Shown piece by piece: positions 34,092 through 52,364 of a stretch of DNA of 64,000 bases. The stretch is from Parasponia andersonii (Eukaryota; Streptophyta; Magnoliopsida; Rosales; Cannabaceae). The stretch spans positions 1 through 64,000 of the forward strand of contig JXTB01000414.1 in the NCBI GenBank assembly GCA_002914805.1, written 5' to 3'. Positions within the stretch are counted from its first letter, which is position 1, and each line of letters opens with the position of its first letter. Both the position numbers and the translations under genes were made by a program. The notes below the pieces were generated by a model that was not told the origin of the DNA, made no database searches, and worked only from the letters and a program-made list of their open reading frames with translations.

Positions 34092-37000
34092 ATGTCTTCG
34101 TTAAGTAGGGAATTGGTCTTCTTAATTTTACAGTTTTTAGATGAGGAGAAGTTCAAAGAGACGGTTCACAAGTAAGTTTGTTCTTCCTGTTTAGTAGTTG
34201 TTGCTTTGCTCTGTTTGTTTTTCAGGAAAGAATTCTGCACACTTTATTTTATTTTAATTTTTCTTTATGCTAGCATTTGTTTTACGTCAGCAATACGATA
34301 AATATGCTGCAAATGATTAGAATTTTGTGTTAGCTTAACATATTACTTGAGAGCAAGGTTTCTCTTCATAAGATTTGATTTCCATTTTTAAGAAAATTTA
34401 CGCTTAATTCCGGGAATTGGTTTTTAGCATTTTCTTAGCACTTTTTTTTGCATCGCAGAGCAAATTTGCAGGGACTTGAGCTAATAAAAAATGATGAGAA
34501 TTTTTGTATTTATGATGCCGTGTATTCTTAATTCTGGAATTTTAGGTTAGAGCAAGAGTCTGGATTCTTCTTCAATATGAAACATTTCGAGGATCAAGTC
34601 CAGGCTGGAGAGTGGGATGAAGTGGAGCGCTATTTATGTGGATTCACAAAGGTTGAAGACAATCGGTATTCAATGAAGATTTTCTTTGAAATTAGGAAGC
34701 AGAAGTATTTGGAAGCTCTTGATAGGTGAGACTTGAAATTACGTGTCCATCTCCAGGTTTTTAAACTCGTGTGCGTTTTAGTTTGGCATTATTATTATTA
34801 CTTTTAAAATCACGTGATGATACCCATGTCCATTTCTAAGTAAGTAAGAAAGACACTCGGGAGCAAAAAATTATGTACGTGAGGTTATTTTATTGAGTTA
34901 CAGAAATTAGGATGAGTCGTGTGTATTAATGCAGCATTTCATTAGTGTTTTCCGGTGAGCCAAGTGTCACTGCATTTGATGTTCGTTAATATAATTTTAC
35001 GTTTTACGTATCCTACCTTTACGTGTTGATGTAGAGTATTCTCTTTTTTGCTATCAGGCAGGACAGAGCCAAAGCTGTTGAGATTCTTGTCAAGGATCTC
35101 AAGGTTTTTTCATCTTTCAACGAGGAACTTTTCAAGGAGATCACACAATTGCTTACTCTTGATAACTTTAGGTACATACATGTTCTCAATTGTTTGTTGT
35201 GGTGCTTGATTAATTGGTTTTTATTTAGTTTTTCTGTTTGTATTGTATAACCAGGCAAAACGAGCAGCTTTCTAAGTATGGAGACACTAAGTCAGCTCGA
35301 AATATCATGCTTATTGAACTTAAGAAGTTAATTGAGGCGAACCCCTTATTTCGTGACAAGCTCGCATTCCCAGTCTTCAAAAGTTCTCGTCTAAGGACCT
35401 TAATAAACCAGAGGTGATTCTTACATACTCAGGCTTACTTAATTTGTGTGCGACTGGCGTTGTCAACTCCTTTTACACAAAGGATTGAATTTGTCTGTAT
35501 TCCTGTTCAAGTCTGCCTCATGTACCTTTTTCCTAAATTCGATTTCGTCAATGTTTTTGTTAATGAATTTGTCTCGGTGATAGCTGTACTATTTTTTCTC
35601 ATGTTGGATTCTGCGTTGCTATGTCTTCTTGGAAGCTCATTTAGCGTGAACTTTTCAGTCTAAACTGGCAGCATCAACTTTGCAAGAATCCTCGCCCAAA
35701 TCCTGATATAAAAACTCTTTTTACGGATCATTCTTGCAATCCAACAGCTAATGGATCCCGTCCTCCTCCTACAAACAACCCCCTTGTAGGACCAATTCCC
35801 AAGGCTGGTGCATTTCCTCCTATTGGTGCCCATGGTGTAAGTGTATTCCTTCCATCTTTTTGGTCTTAGTGACTTGCAACGATTTCATTGTACATGCAAT
35901 CACTTTTTATCTTGTGCAGCCATTTCAGCCGGTTGTGTCCCCATCTCCTAGTGCTATTGCTGGTTGGATGTCAAACAATAATCCATCTTTGCCTCACCCT
36001 GCTGTGGCAGCAGCTCCTCCTAGTTTGGTCCAGCAATCGAGTGCAGGTAAGAATTTCTTAGATTATCTGTTGAAAGAATCACCGAAATTGAATGGGAGAA
36101 CTGTTAACATATATATTTTTAATCTCTACAGTAAACATTTTTGGTTAATTTTATTAGGAGTTTTGTTAATTAAAACCTATGTTCTTTCTTATTTTTCCGG
36201 GAGGATAGTTTGGCTGGCTTCTCATTCTTGATGGTTTCCTTTTCAGTTTATTATCGCATTCCACCAGTTCATTGCTTCGTATGATTTTGCTTTCTTGTAC
36301 CTGAGATCTTTCTATATTCTGATGCCATTTGATTTTACCTATGAATGATGCTAGTTGTTTCTTCTTTTCAATACTTATTCATTATTTAGCTTGAGTTCTA
36401 GATTACCAACATAGTTTGAGATCTGATGGGACTTTCTTTAATTTCTTTGGTATATAGCTGCATTCTTGAAACACCCGAGGACTCCTACAGGTGTTACGGG
36501 GATGGATTATCAATCAGCTGACTCGGAGCACTTGATGAAACGTATTCGCGCCGGTCAATCTGATGAGGTGAGGAAGAGGAGAGTATATAGTTTTTAAGTC
36601 CAAAATTAATTTTCGTATTCGAGTATATGGAACGTTATCTTTATTTTGGTTGCAGTATGTGCTATCACCTCTAATCTTTTCATGTCCGTAAGAAAACATA
36701 AGGAAATATTCTCATAGTTTGTTTTACAGGTATCATTCTCTGGTGTTATGCATTCCGGTGCCTATTCACAAGATGACATTCCCAAAAGTATTGTGCGGAC
36801 CCTTACTCAAGGATCTAATGTCATGAGCATGGATTTTCATCCTCAGCATCAAACTGTACTACTTGGTTTGTGACTAATTTTGTCTTGCTGAGCAAAGAAT
36901 TTAGTGGAATCATTTGTTGAATTTTTTTATTACTTTGCAGTCGGCACCAATGTTGGTGACATTAGCCTTTGGGAAGTTGCGTTGCGGGAGAGGTTGGTAC

Positions 37001-40000
37001 ATAAACCTTTCAAGGTTTGGGACATACAAGCTGCTTCGATGCCATTGCAGGTGCTTTATGTTCTGATTTATAGGAATTATTATAGAATTTTTTATGATTT
37101 TTTTTTTTAAATCTTAAAGTCAACTAGCTATTATATGTGCTTGTCCTTTTTCAGACCTACAGATCCAGTAAATCCTAATAGCTATTAGATAGCTTTATGT
37201 TCAATTTTGTGGTATATTATCCAAGGGACACGAATTTTGCTGCTGCTTGTCTATTGACCTTCGGCACTAAGATCGTGATACTGGAATGGTAACTGATATC
37301 TTTTAACTATCATTGCTTTGCCCTCAGTCAGCTTTGTTGAATGATGCTGCAATATCGGTGAATCGATGTGTTTGGGGGCCAGATGGCCTCATGCTTGGTA
37401 TGTGAAATTTTTTATTTAGGGTCAGCGTGATATTCAATTTGTATTGTTGTGGGAGAATACTCTTAGGTCTTATTGTGTTTAACATTGTGTAGGTGTTGCA
37501 TTTTCAAAGCACATTGTTCAGATATATACTTACAATCCTACTGGGGAACTGAGACAACTGTTGGAGGTAAAGCTTATTCCCTTGAATCTTTCTCCTTTGA
37601 TAATGGTAAGGTACTAGTTATGAACTCTGTCTCATCTTCAGATTGATGCACATGTGGGTGGGGTTAACGATATTGCATTTGCTCACCCCAACAAGCAACT
37701 GTGCATTGTTACATGTGGAGATGATAAGATGATTAAGGTATTGATTGCAACACTTGACTTGGTTTTGTATCGAGAGGATCTCTAGCTGTTCTATTGTAAC
37801 TTATACGTTCCTGTACAACAGGTATGGGATGCTGTAGCTGGACGCAGACTCCATATATTTGAAGGTCATGAAGCTCCAGTATATTCTGTTTGCCCTCATT
37901 ACAAAGAAAATATTCAGGTATATCTCCGGTGGATTCTAATTATCAGATTTTTATCACTTTTAAAGTTTTAATATGTAGCTTCTCCTTGCAGTACACCCGT
38001 CTTTTCATTTTCCAATAAAAGCTAGGTTCCTACTTTAAATTTTAATTCTCTACACATGCAGTTTATTTTTTCAACTGCTATTGATGGGAAAATTAAAGCT
38101 TGGCTATATGATTGCTTGGGATCAAGAGTGGACTATGATGCTCCTGGGCTTTGGTGCACTATGATGGCATATAGCGCAGATGGAACCAGGTAAAGCTTAC
38201 CTGTCTCGGAAAAGATGAATGACAGATTCTCTGTTGGACACAGTTTTGTACTTAGTTTTATTTAATTTCTTAGGATGATGCATAAACTGAATAGCGTATT
38301 ATGTTTGAATGTTTCTGTTTCAAATCTTTTCACAATCGCTTCCTCATTGCCTGACTTGTTGCAATGTAATTGGTCTGTCTTTGATTTCCAAGTCAACAAC
38401 GCTTATTTACTTTAATGACGTAGATATACAAGGAAACTGCACATCTTTATCTCTCTTTTTTTTTTTTAAATATTCTAAGGAGAAGATTTTTTGATATCCA
38501 AATCTGTATTTAAAAACTTATGCCAATATGGTTTTTTTATTTTTTATTTTTATTTATATTTATTTTTAGTTTAGCATATAAATTCTTGTTGTGGCAGGCT
38601 CTTCTCATGTGGCACAAGTAAGGAGGGTGAATCCCATCTTGTTGAGTGGAATGAAAGTGAAGGAGCTATTAAACGCACATATTCTGGGTTCAGGAAGAGA
38701 TCTTTCGGTGTTGTTCAGTTTGACACAACAAGAAACCGGTTTTTAGCTGCTGGTGATGAATTTCAAATTAAGTTCTGGGATATGGACAGTACCGCGATGT
38801 TGACAGCTATTGATGCCGATGGGGATTTACCTGTTAGTATTCCTGTTCTTCATCTGGTTGGAAGCACTTTAGTAGAGAGTTAAAGCTTCAACACTAATAT
38901 CTGCTTTCCCATATGCAGGCTAGTCCTAGACTAAGATTTAACAAAGAAGGGTCCTTGTTGGCAGTCACAGTGAAAGACAATGGTATTAAGATTTTAGCCA
39001 ATAATGATGGTTTGCGCTTAATAAGGATGCTGGAGGGCAGGGCTATGGATAAGAATAGAGGCCCTTCTGAGCCTATCAACTCTAAGGTATAGTTGGGTTC
39101 TCTGGTTTGTTTATCTTCTGTTGTTTTTATGGAACATATAGTTTATATTCTGTTTGTTTGTCGTTCAACTATTTTCCTTGTTAATGTCTGTTGAACCTTG
39201 ATAGTTCCCAAGATTAGATGCGGTGATAACAATAAGTTCCCTTAGGCTAGCATTAGCATTCTTGTTAGACTTGCCAGTTTAGACTTAACATGTTTCATTA
39301 AGAGAAATCTAGTCTCTGTAGCTATAATGTTAAGAGTTTTGGAAGAAGAGACATGGACAAGAAAAGTGGAAGGTATTGTTTAGTAATACTATTATCACGT
39401 GTGTGTTTCTGTGTATGATGCAAAGTCAACAACCGGTTCCTGTAGGCCGCTCTGTTAATTCTTTGAGTAGTATGCTCAGAAGTTGTGTACTAAGTCACTA
39501 GCTCTTGACTGCTTGAAGAAAGTGATGGATTCTCTTGGGCTAACGTTCCAAACAACAAAACTTCCCTTTTTTTTTTTTTTTTGATAAAAACAAATTTCCT
39601 TTTTAAGTTTTTGTATTAAGCTGGCATAATTTCACGAGTTTCCCATTTGGTTCTTATGGCAAATTTTATCACGCCCTTTTTTTTTTTTTTTTGGATGCAG
39701 CCCCTGATTGTTAATGCACTAGGTCCAGTGGCAAATGTTTCTCCTGCTGTTGCTTCAACCCTAGAACGTCCTAATATAATGCCGCCTGCTGTGTCTATCA
39801 GCAGTCTTGTAAGTTCAGCTTGTTTAAGGTGCATAAAATTGTTGATGCACTATTGCTCACAAGTTTATATTGATTTTGGAATTGCAGAGTCCCGCGGAAA
39901 ATAGCAGGCTTGTTGATGTTAAACCACGCAATTCCGATGATGTAGACAAGATTAAGTGCTGGAAGATTCCTGATATTGCAGATCCATCTCTTATTAAACC

Positions 40001-42926
40001 TTTGCGACTGCCGGATTCTGGAACTGCTGCAAAGGTAGGTTTAGATGGTAGTATTTGCTTTACATATGAGAAATGGAAATCCAAAATCCTATGGTTTTTT
40101 GGGTATTTGCTTAGAAGATAAGAAATTGAAATCCAAGATCCTCATGATTTTTTGGCTATGAGCTTTCCTGGTAACAAGAAGTAAATGCATTATGTCTCTG
40201 CCTTTGTTTTTCATTCCTCTCCCTTCCTCTCTCTTGACCATGTCCTCTTATCTGTGTATATATTTGTCTTGGATGAAATGAAAGCTGATTAATTAATTTT
40301 TTTTGAAGGGGCTTATTAATTAATTTTGACTTTATAAATTGCTTTTTCACTCACTTGTGCAATTGTAGAAGTCATTTTGGAAACAAGCTTATGTGGTTAA
40401 TACTTAGGTAGTCTCAACTCTTCACAGTACCAGTACTGAGAATCTTAATTCCAAATTGCAGGTTGTGAAACTCATGTACACAAATAATGGCCTAACTTTG
40501 CTGGCCCTGACTTCCAATGCTGTTCACAAGCTCTGGAAATGGCAACGTAGTGAAAGGAATCCATCAGGAAAGGTATTATTTCTGTTTCTCAAATATGTAA
40601 ATTTGTAACTTGATAATTTGATGTTTCTAATAGCTATACAACTTGGTTGTGTGCGTGTGTATTTTTTCCTCCAGGCAACTGCTTGTATCATGCCACAGTT
40701 GTGGCAGCCTCCCAGTGGAACTCATATGACTAATGACATAAATGAAAAGAAACCACCGGAGGAATCTGCTGCATGCATTGCTTTATCTAAAAATGATTCT
40801 TATGTCATGTCTGCATCCGGTGGGAAGGTTTCGTTGTTCAACATGATGACTTTTAAGGTTAACAATTATTTTGTTTGTTTGTTCTAATCTTGACTGTTTT
40901 CAGTTTATTGATCACTTTTCCAATCACCTATAATTGGTAAATTTCCATCAAGGACTTGTATGACTTAAACTGGTTACCTTCTCAGGTCATGACAACATTT
41001 ATGCCGCCGCCTCCTGCAGCCACATTTTTGGCATTCCATCCTCAAGACAATAATATAGTTGCCATCGGCATGGAGGATTCTACTATTCAAATATACAATG
41101 TTAGGGTTGTTGAGGTACAAGATCTCTTATGTCAATTTGTAGACTTCTTGGAATGTAAGCTGGGGTGCTCTTTTGATATATATATTTTTTATTTTTCGAA
41201 ATTAGATTTTTTTTTTTCACATGTCGTGTTTCTTTGCCACATTCGTTTTGTGGGTCAATTCTACGGTCTGTTTAGTATATTCGACTATTCTGTAACTCTT
41301 GAGGAAAAGATCATGTATTGTGGTTTACTTTTTCTTCTGAATTCAAGTTCTAATCTAATCTGTCAGAATTGTTGCATTCTGTTGAGCGTCCATCGCCGAT
41401 ATATGATAATCCCGAAAAACTAATCTTGGGAGATTTCACAGGTTAAAACTATACTCAAAGGTCATCAGACTCAGATTACAGGGCTTGCATTTTCTCAAAC
41501 TCTTAATGTGCTGGTTTCTTCCGGGGCTGACGCTCAGGTTAGTGGTTCTCTGAATTACTAGTTGACTATGATATCCATGTGTAGAGGAGCCTTGGCCAAT
41601 TCCCAGACAAATGGAATTATATGGTGTCTATGGGCACCTGTTTAATGCAATTATTACACTGTCACATTTAATTTTTGTTTATTCTTTTAAGTTGTCATGA
41701 TAAACTGAATTTGTTTTCTTTCCTTTCCTTCATGAAATCCTTCAATTGTTGCTACAATTTTCATAGAAATTTCATTTTGCTGAATTATGGCTTTGGGAAA
41801 AGAGATTTGCAGCAAAATGTTTGCTCCTTGGAAGAGCTGTCATCACCTTAAAAAGAAAAGGGATTTCTCACCCTGTGCTTGCGAGGTTTAAACTGTTCAT
41901 TTTATTCTAATTTTGATGACTTGCAGTTATGTCTGTGGAGCATTGACGGATGGGAAAAGAAGAAAACAAGATTCATACAAGCACCAGTTGGACGCCAGTC
42001 CCCGTTAACTGGAGAAACTAAAGTTCAGTTTCATAATGATCAAACACATCTTCTGGTTACCCATGAAAGCCAGATTGGCATGTACGATAGCAAGCTTGAA
42101 TGTTTACGCTCAGTAAGTTCTCAAGAGCCCTTCTGTTATTAGTTACTCATAGCTCCATGTAGGTGAAATTGCTCACTGTTTTTCTACCTTAATGCACAGC
42201 TCAAATTTTTGCTGCATAGAAACTTTTATTGATGGAATTACCTGGATTATTTCTTTCCAATGTTACTGATCTAGAGGCTTTTTGTGCGCATCTGTTTGAT
42301 CAGTTCCATACATATTCTCTATCTTCGTTTATCATGTCCTACTTTTTCGATTTTGAATTCTCATCCACATTTGATTATTATTATTTTTTTTTTTGAATTT
42401 TTGGTAGTGGTATCCAAAAGAAGCGCTTGCGGCTCCCATCTCGAGTGCAATATACTCATGTGACGGATTACTGGTTTATGTTGCTTTCCGTGATGGTGCA
42501 GTTGGTGTTTTTGATGCGGATAGCTTGAGACTCAGATGTCGAATAGCACCTTCTGCATACATACCATCATCTATTCTCAGGTAAGCAGAGAATGTTGTTA
42601 ACGGAGCTCTTCCTTAGTTTTCTAATTGAAAACTCAGTGTTTCTGATACATAAAATAGCATATGTATATATATAAATTTATTTTGGCATTCATTAATGAT
42701 ACTCTTCTGCGGAAGCAGCCAGGTCTATCCTTTGGTTATAGCAGCTCACCCGTCCGAGCCTAATCAGGTTGCACTCGGCATGACCGATGGCTCGGTACAT
42801 ATGGTCGAGCCATCGGATGTGGAGCTGAAGTGGGGTGGTACACCTTCTCAAGATAACGGGCCTCTCCCTTCAAATTCATCGAACCCCTCCCTGAGTGGTC
42901 AAGCATCAGAACACCCTTCTAGGTGA
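34092..42926 (+). CDS. TPR4: TOPLESS-related transcriptional co-repressor, TPR4-like
   Basis: 25 exons: 34092-34171, 34546-34725, 35058-35171, 35255-35413, 35659-35836, 35920-36046, 36458-36567, 36730-36865, 36941-37050, 37328-37397, 37493-37566, 37642-37737, 37822-37917, 38062-38189, 38598-38832, 38919-39086, 39701-39808, 39888-40034, 40462-40572, 40675-40857, 40986-41114, 41442-41537, 41927-42112, 42408-42580, 42719-42926; 1133 residues, normal for the family. The N-terminus MSSLSRELVFLILQFLDEEK is the LisH; CTLH and CRA follow to about residue 200 and form the tetramer that binds EAR motifs of repressors. A Pro-rich linker contains AGWM and FLKHPRTPTG. Two seven-bladed WD40 propellers run from about 340 to the end. 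The linker and the HPRTPT...DYQSADSEHLMKR block fit TPR4 better than TPL, TPR1 or TPR2. It acts in the nucleus as a histone-deacetylase-recruiting co-repressor. No lesions seen. Paralogue assignment is less sure than family. Confidence 0.93.
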
Positions 42927-43882
42927 TGGTCGTCGGCAAGTAAATTCTGCCCCGAGGAGTACAGAGTCATATGGTTTTATGAATTGTAGCAGCCACTACT
43001 ATTTTCTATTATTTTTTTGTTTTTTGGGCTTCTTCTTCTTTTTTTTTTTTTTTTTTTTTCTAAATCTTAAATAATCTATATTCGTTGTAAATGTTTTGGT
43101 CTTTTGGTTATTTTGAGAAGTGAAGTAGGGTGGGGGGGAAGTTTGTACAATTTGCCTGAGAGGCCAATTTGCCTTCCAACAGTATTTAGGTGGTTTTCTT
43201 TATACATAATTTATTATTAACATGTTTTATTTTATGGTTTTGGAATCAAATAGTTTGTTTGTTTGTTTTTTTTATTATTATTATCTATCTATCTCATATT
43301 CGTTTCTCGAAATTTGTTAACTTCAATAGCTACTAGTTATGCCTGCAGCCAAACAGAAATTGATTATCAACTTATACAAGGATAACTTTTGATTGATGCG
43401 TTTTACGGATTAGGAACCTGTGTCCTAAAAGAGCGCCTTAACAAATTTACAAATTCTAGATAGACAAAGACACCTACCTTCGTACACAAGCAACAAGAAA
43501 TCCCTGAGCTTTGAGCTTTCAATTAAAAACAAACAACAATATTATAGTTGAGATTTTAAACAAAAAGGGTAAATATGAGATTTTAATTAATTTCAATGAA
43601 TTTTGGGACGTAGACCGTTGAGGTAAAGTAAAACTATATTGTGATAACTTCCCAAGATCCAGCGAATCAGCATGCAATCCTCTGATGACGTGGCAAGGTC
43701 TAATGCCCAAAAATGTACACCTTCACGTACAGGATTATTCTCGATGCAATTAGCCCTGCAAAGTGTGTCGAGTCTCTCCTTGGAAGGACTTCACCTTTGT
43801 CCCGTCTCTCCCTTCCCTCCCTCCCTGAGACGAAGATCTGGACTGGTTCTGTCAGTTGAGTTGACGTTGCTCCAGTTCCAGG

Positions 43883-43934
<52 letters not shown>

Positions 43935-44383
43935 ATTATGGCCCAGAAATTATTTATGAGAACTATTACAAGTTTTGAGCTTTTTCCTTAGGGTTTCGTG
44001 ATTTCTCTTTTATAACCTAAAGTCGATTTTGCTCGGATTGTGTTTCGATAGAAAAATTTTTTTTTGAAATTGAATTATTGGGATCTTCTGTTTTTATGAA
44101 ACAAGTCCACTTTTTGTTATTGTTGTTGTTGAATTTAGTCTAACCCGGCTATTGGGTCTCACTCTTTGTAGTCCTTTCATTCGTCTAACATTAACAAAAC
44201 TGTATTTAGAAGATTTTTCCCCTTATATATATATATATATATATGTACGTGATTTATTTAGGCTCTTGTTTTAGATTGTTGTTATAATTTGTGGGACTTT
44301 CTTATTATGTTGTATTATCTTCTGTCCACGCCGTTTTTTTACTGCTGACTAGTGTTGTTTTATAATCTGAAGTAGGGGTGTCG
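42927..44383 (+). other. TPR4 3' flank and PP4R2 promoter with leader intron
   Basis: The TPR4 3' UTR probably ends near 43230. The PP4R2 leader appears to start after about 43650. A non-coding exon ends TTCCAG at 43881, an intron begins GTAATCTCTCT (43882), and its acceptor GAAGTAG ends at 44375, eight bases before the ATG. A CT tract (about 43886-43930) fills the intron start, and an AT run lies at 44227-44244. Confidence 0.5.
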
Positions 44384-47176
44384 ATGGAGATAGCGTCGAA
44401 TGAAGATCTGGAGAAGTCGCCAACCTCTGCCAATGACGCCCGTCATCCTGATGATAATATGGTTCCTGATGTGCTGAATCATGGGTACATGCTTCTTTCC
44501 CCATTTACTCCTTACTGGCAGCTCTTTCTTCGTGATTCATTTAAATTGCGTCTTTTAAATTGTTATGTTTTCTCAGTGTTAATAATCTTTTTTCTTTTGC
44601 ATTTATTCAGTAAATTCTCGAACTTTCGTATTAATATGGTAGTGGTGTTTTGCTTGAGATTTTAGTGGCGAAGAGCCTAAGCTAGAGATTGCTGAAAAAG
44701 AAGCTAGGGGCATACTGGAAGTTATTGCATCCACTGGGAAGTTCTGGTATGTTAATATTTATATGGGAAACTACCTCATTGGTGTTCGGTCTGTATGTTG
44801 ATTCTTTTTGGTGCAAAAGTTATGTTGATACTTTTTAACACACATTTTAATTTCGTGGGAGGGGGTTGGGACTTGGGAGTCGAATGCCATCTTTCATATT
44901 TACGCTATGTCTGGTAGAAGGGAGGGAAGATAGAAAAGGAATGAGGCCTACTGTACCTAGGGAAGGGAAGTGAGAGAGGAAGGGGGGCACTCTTCTCTTA
45001 TTATGTTTGGTATGAGATAGAGGAGAGAAGATCAAAATCCACTCCCTTGTTTGGTAAAAGGGAGAAGTGGAAGGAAGGTGAAAGATTTTAGTTAAAATAA
45101 CCACTCTATCACTTGAGTGGACACTTCCTAAAATCTCTCCAATTTTGGAGGGATTGAAGTTGAAGTCCCTTTCTTCTTAAAATCATTCCTACAAAAAATC
45201 CACTATACCCCGAATCCATCCAACAGTCCCCTAACTCCTCTCCTTCCACTTCTCCCTCTTGTCAAACATGCTCTTAGAGAAGGCAACCTTAAAAGTACAG
45301 ATTGTGACTTTGGAGCTTCCCCCACCCCGTAAAACTTGTTTAAATAGTGTCTGATCTTACGCACAGTGATGAGCTAAATGCGATACAGACAATTGTCAAA
45401 TAGCAAATAGCTGTTGAAACAACCTTGGATCCAATATTTGCTGAATGGGCCTAATATTTCAAATTTCTTTTTTATTTCTTGTTGTGCATGGAAGACACAT
45501 AATTTATTGTGGTTATAATCTATTCTTGTTTTATATTTGTTCTTTAGGCATGAGTGGGACAAGTTAAAGGCCATCTTATCCTTTCAGTTGAAGCAGGTAT
45601 GGGGAGGTATGCCAGCATGTGGGTCCTTTCGTAAATTTGTAGTTTCCTTAAATATAAGTACATGCGTTTTGTTTATGTATATCTGCAGATGTATAGTTAT
45701 TTGTAATAGATGTATTTTTTGCTTTTCTAACCATTCAAACAATTCCTTTCTGTGTTTATTCTTCTCTTTTTTTTCTGATTTATGAAGGTTTTGTCAGAGT
45801 ATCCTGAGGAAACAATGACAGACGAGCAGCAAAATGCTTCTTTAGGAGAAACCTTTACTGAGTTGGTTAAAAGGTTGAATGAAGGTATTAACTTGATCTT
45901 TAATTTCCTTCTCTTGAATGTTCCTTGTTGAGAGTCTAATGTACATTTTGCTGTTAGCTTGAAATATATCATCCAAGATTATAAAATGTAGAGCGACACT
46001 GGCCACTTGACCCACCTATCAAACTTCGGACTGCTCTTGGCTATATTTCTTTCCCTTTCTAATATTAAATTACTGTTTTGGTCATGAGTTTTACAAACAC
46101 CCTCACACATGAGCTGTTTTAACCTCTGGGCTAATTGATGATCCAATGACAAAAAAAAAAAGAAAGAAAAAGAAAAAAAGTAGAGATGTTGAACTTCATC
46201 CTGCAATGTGAAAATAATGATTCTTTTGTCCTTGTTTCAGGTTTATAATCGTCTGTACTTCTGTGTATGGCTAATTTGCTGTATGTTTTCTGCATTTTCA
46301 GCTCTCAATAGTTTTGATCAGGGTCCCCCATTTACCCTTCAGAGGCTGTGCGAGGTAATTGCTTCATTATATGTGTTGTTCTTAGCATCTCATTCGCATC
46401 GCATTCACACCCTGTACGGATCATGGATTTATCTTTTATCCTTTTTTTTTAGTTTGCATTTTTCAATTATTTGGTAAAGCCCTGTGTTTATTTATTTTTA
46501 CTATTTGAGTTGTTTGGCCAAGCTAGAACGATTTTGGTGTCATGAAGAATTTAATCTCTCCTTTTTTTTTTCTGACCTTTTTTTTTCAAATTAAACTGAT
46601 CAGATCCTCTTGGATGCACGGGGAGTTTATCCGAATCTCTCCAAGCTTGCACTAGCACTTGAAAAGGTACTTTAGTTAACATGTGGCACATTATTCTCTC
46701 CATTTGTTCTTTAATTTCTCTAATAGTCTTGGGTTCCTAAAGGGATACCTTCGTCCCTCAGAATTTTTTCTTGTTCTTGAGCTTCTCTTTGTATGTGTAC
46801 AGCGAGTATGAGGATTTTGAACTCTAGTTAATACCCATCCATTTTATTTTCCAAGAAGTTAATAATGATAATTAGTATTTCATCTTGCAATTTTCCTCTG
46901 TAGAATCTCCTAGTGACGTCTATGCTTTCCATTTCCGGTGATCCATATCCACAATCGACGATAGAGCCAAATGAACCAGAGAAAGCAAATGAAGAACCAG
47001 AAATGCAGTCTAGTTCTGTGCAAAACGGGGTAGAACATATGAGTGGTGATGGGGATGAAGTAATGGCGGAAGTAGAGGAGGCCGATATCGATGACAATAT
47101 GACCATTGACATGGAAGCCTTTGAGGATTTAGTTGGATCTTCGGAAACAAACACAGCGGCAGCCAATGATTCCTAA
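44384..47176 (+). CDS. Protein phosphatase 4 regulatory subunit 2 (PP4R2)
   Basis: Seven exons, 44384-44484, 44666-44746, 45548-45596, 45788-45884, 46302-46354, 46604-46666, 46904-47176, join to 238 codons plus stop. The conserved PP4R2 core runs from about residue 40 to 140: ILEVIASTGKFWHEWDKLKA, then LSFQLKQVLSEYPEE, then GPPFTLQRLCEILLDARGVY and KNLLVTSMLSIS. The last 80 residues are acidic and low-complexity (EVMAEVEEADIDDNMTIDME), as in plant homologues. PP4R2 binds and targets the PP4 catalytic subunit, which functions in DNA-damage response and RNA biology in eukaryotes. The start at 44384 (MEIASNEDLEKS) is the first ATG after the leader intron; an in-frame GTG two codons earlier is not needed. 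Intron 2 carries a MITE-like insertion. Confidence 0.92.
44895..45276. repeat. MITE-like element in PP4R2 intron 2
   Basis: The left end ATGTCTGGTAGAAGGGAGGG (from 44907) pairs with the right end, which reads in reverse GCATGTTTGACAAGAGGGAG. A second forward copy of the same motif (TTGTTTGGTAAAAGGGAGAA) lies near 45047. The TTTGGTA-type end is typical of small non-autonomous DNA elements. It lies wholly inside an intron, in AG-rich DNA unlike the flanks. Confidence 0.55.
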
Positions 47177-47544
47177 GTTTGCAGTAATTTGTTCCACATC
47201 AATTCTAGGAGCTCAGCATTCGGTATTTTTTCACATGGGAAGGACGCCAAAATCCAGAGTTCTACTTGAGCAATATGGTTTTGTCGGCCCATTAGATTCT
47301 GATGGTTGGCTTGGGAAACCATAGATTTGGCTTTTGTCTAGGAAATTATAGGGGTCCTAGGATGGCGAAATTTCTACCGACTTTTCTCCTTTGATCATCT
47401 ACTTGTACAATTCCGATAATTGACCGAGGACCGATTTGGCTTTCCTCAGCCCTTAAATTTCTATGTTCATTTCACAAAATTATCCGCTTAATTTTCTTCT
47501 CGGTGAGATTGAATTCTGTTCTATATTTAGAGGTTTTAAGCTGA
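47177..47544. other. PP4R2 3' flank
   Basis: Probably the 3' UTR and downstream DNA of the plus-strand PP4R2 gene. No gene is seen. It ends against terpene synthase remains on the other strand, so the two transcripts would converge. Confidence 0.5.
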
Positions 47545-48000
47545 ATCGTTCTTTGTGCACGTAACATTGGATTGATTTGGGAACGTCACCTCTTGTCAAT
47601 TCATCCTGATCAATTGCACAGATAACTATAGGACAACATTAAAACAATCATTGGGCAAGGCTCTATCATAAAAGCAATATTGGATATAAGCGTAACAAGA
47701 CTACAAACATTTTATGTACGTATGACTAGCTATTAGCTTACTGATAATGTTCTTAGATCATTTGCAAGTCGTGAAATTATCGATGAATGACGACTTATGC
47801 TGGGATAATATTCTTTCAAGCACTCCAAGGCAAGGCCTCCTTGGTTATTGAATTGGTAAGAAAGAAATAAGCATGCACATGGACAATTGGTCCTCCTATT
47901 GAAATCCACTCCTATTGTTTCTTTTCCTGGAACATAAATCGAACATAACAAAATCTTCTCAGAAATCACAGTGATATGGTGATGCTACATCCAGCTGATC
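47545..48000 (-). pseudogene. terpene synthase 3'-end fragment, second copy
   Basis: On the minus strand, DNA matching the sixth exon of plant terpene synthases (WISIGGPIVHVHAYFFLTN, about 47850-47910) shifts frame and continues ECLKEYY...RLANDLRTLS to a donor near 47743. A 137-bp intron follows, then the start of the seventh exon [18 protein letters not shown] (47605 down to about 47550), after which similarity stops. It parallels exons 6-7 of the pseudogene at 48027-48697, including intron sequence. It is therefore the truncated end of a tandem duplicate. It cannot code for an enzyme. Confidence 0.8.
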
Positions 48001-48026
48001 GATACATTGACATTGATTCTAATTAA

Positions 48027-52364
<4,338 letters not shown>

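Noticed and set aside
47733..48000. Outer terpene synthase fragment as the last exons of the main pseudogene
   Set aside because: The main copy already has its own exons 6 and 7 at 48697-48027, so the outer segment is a second copy.
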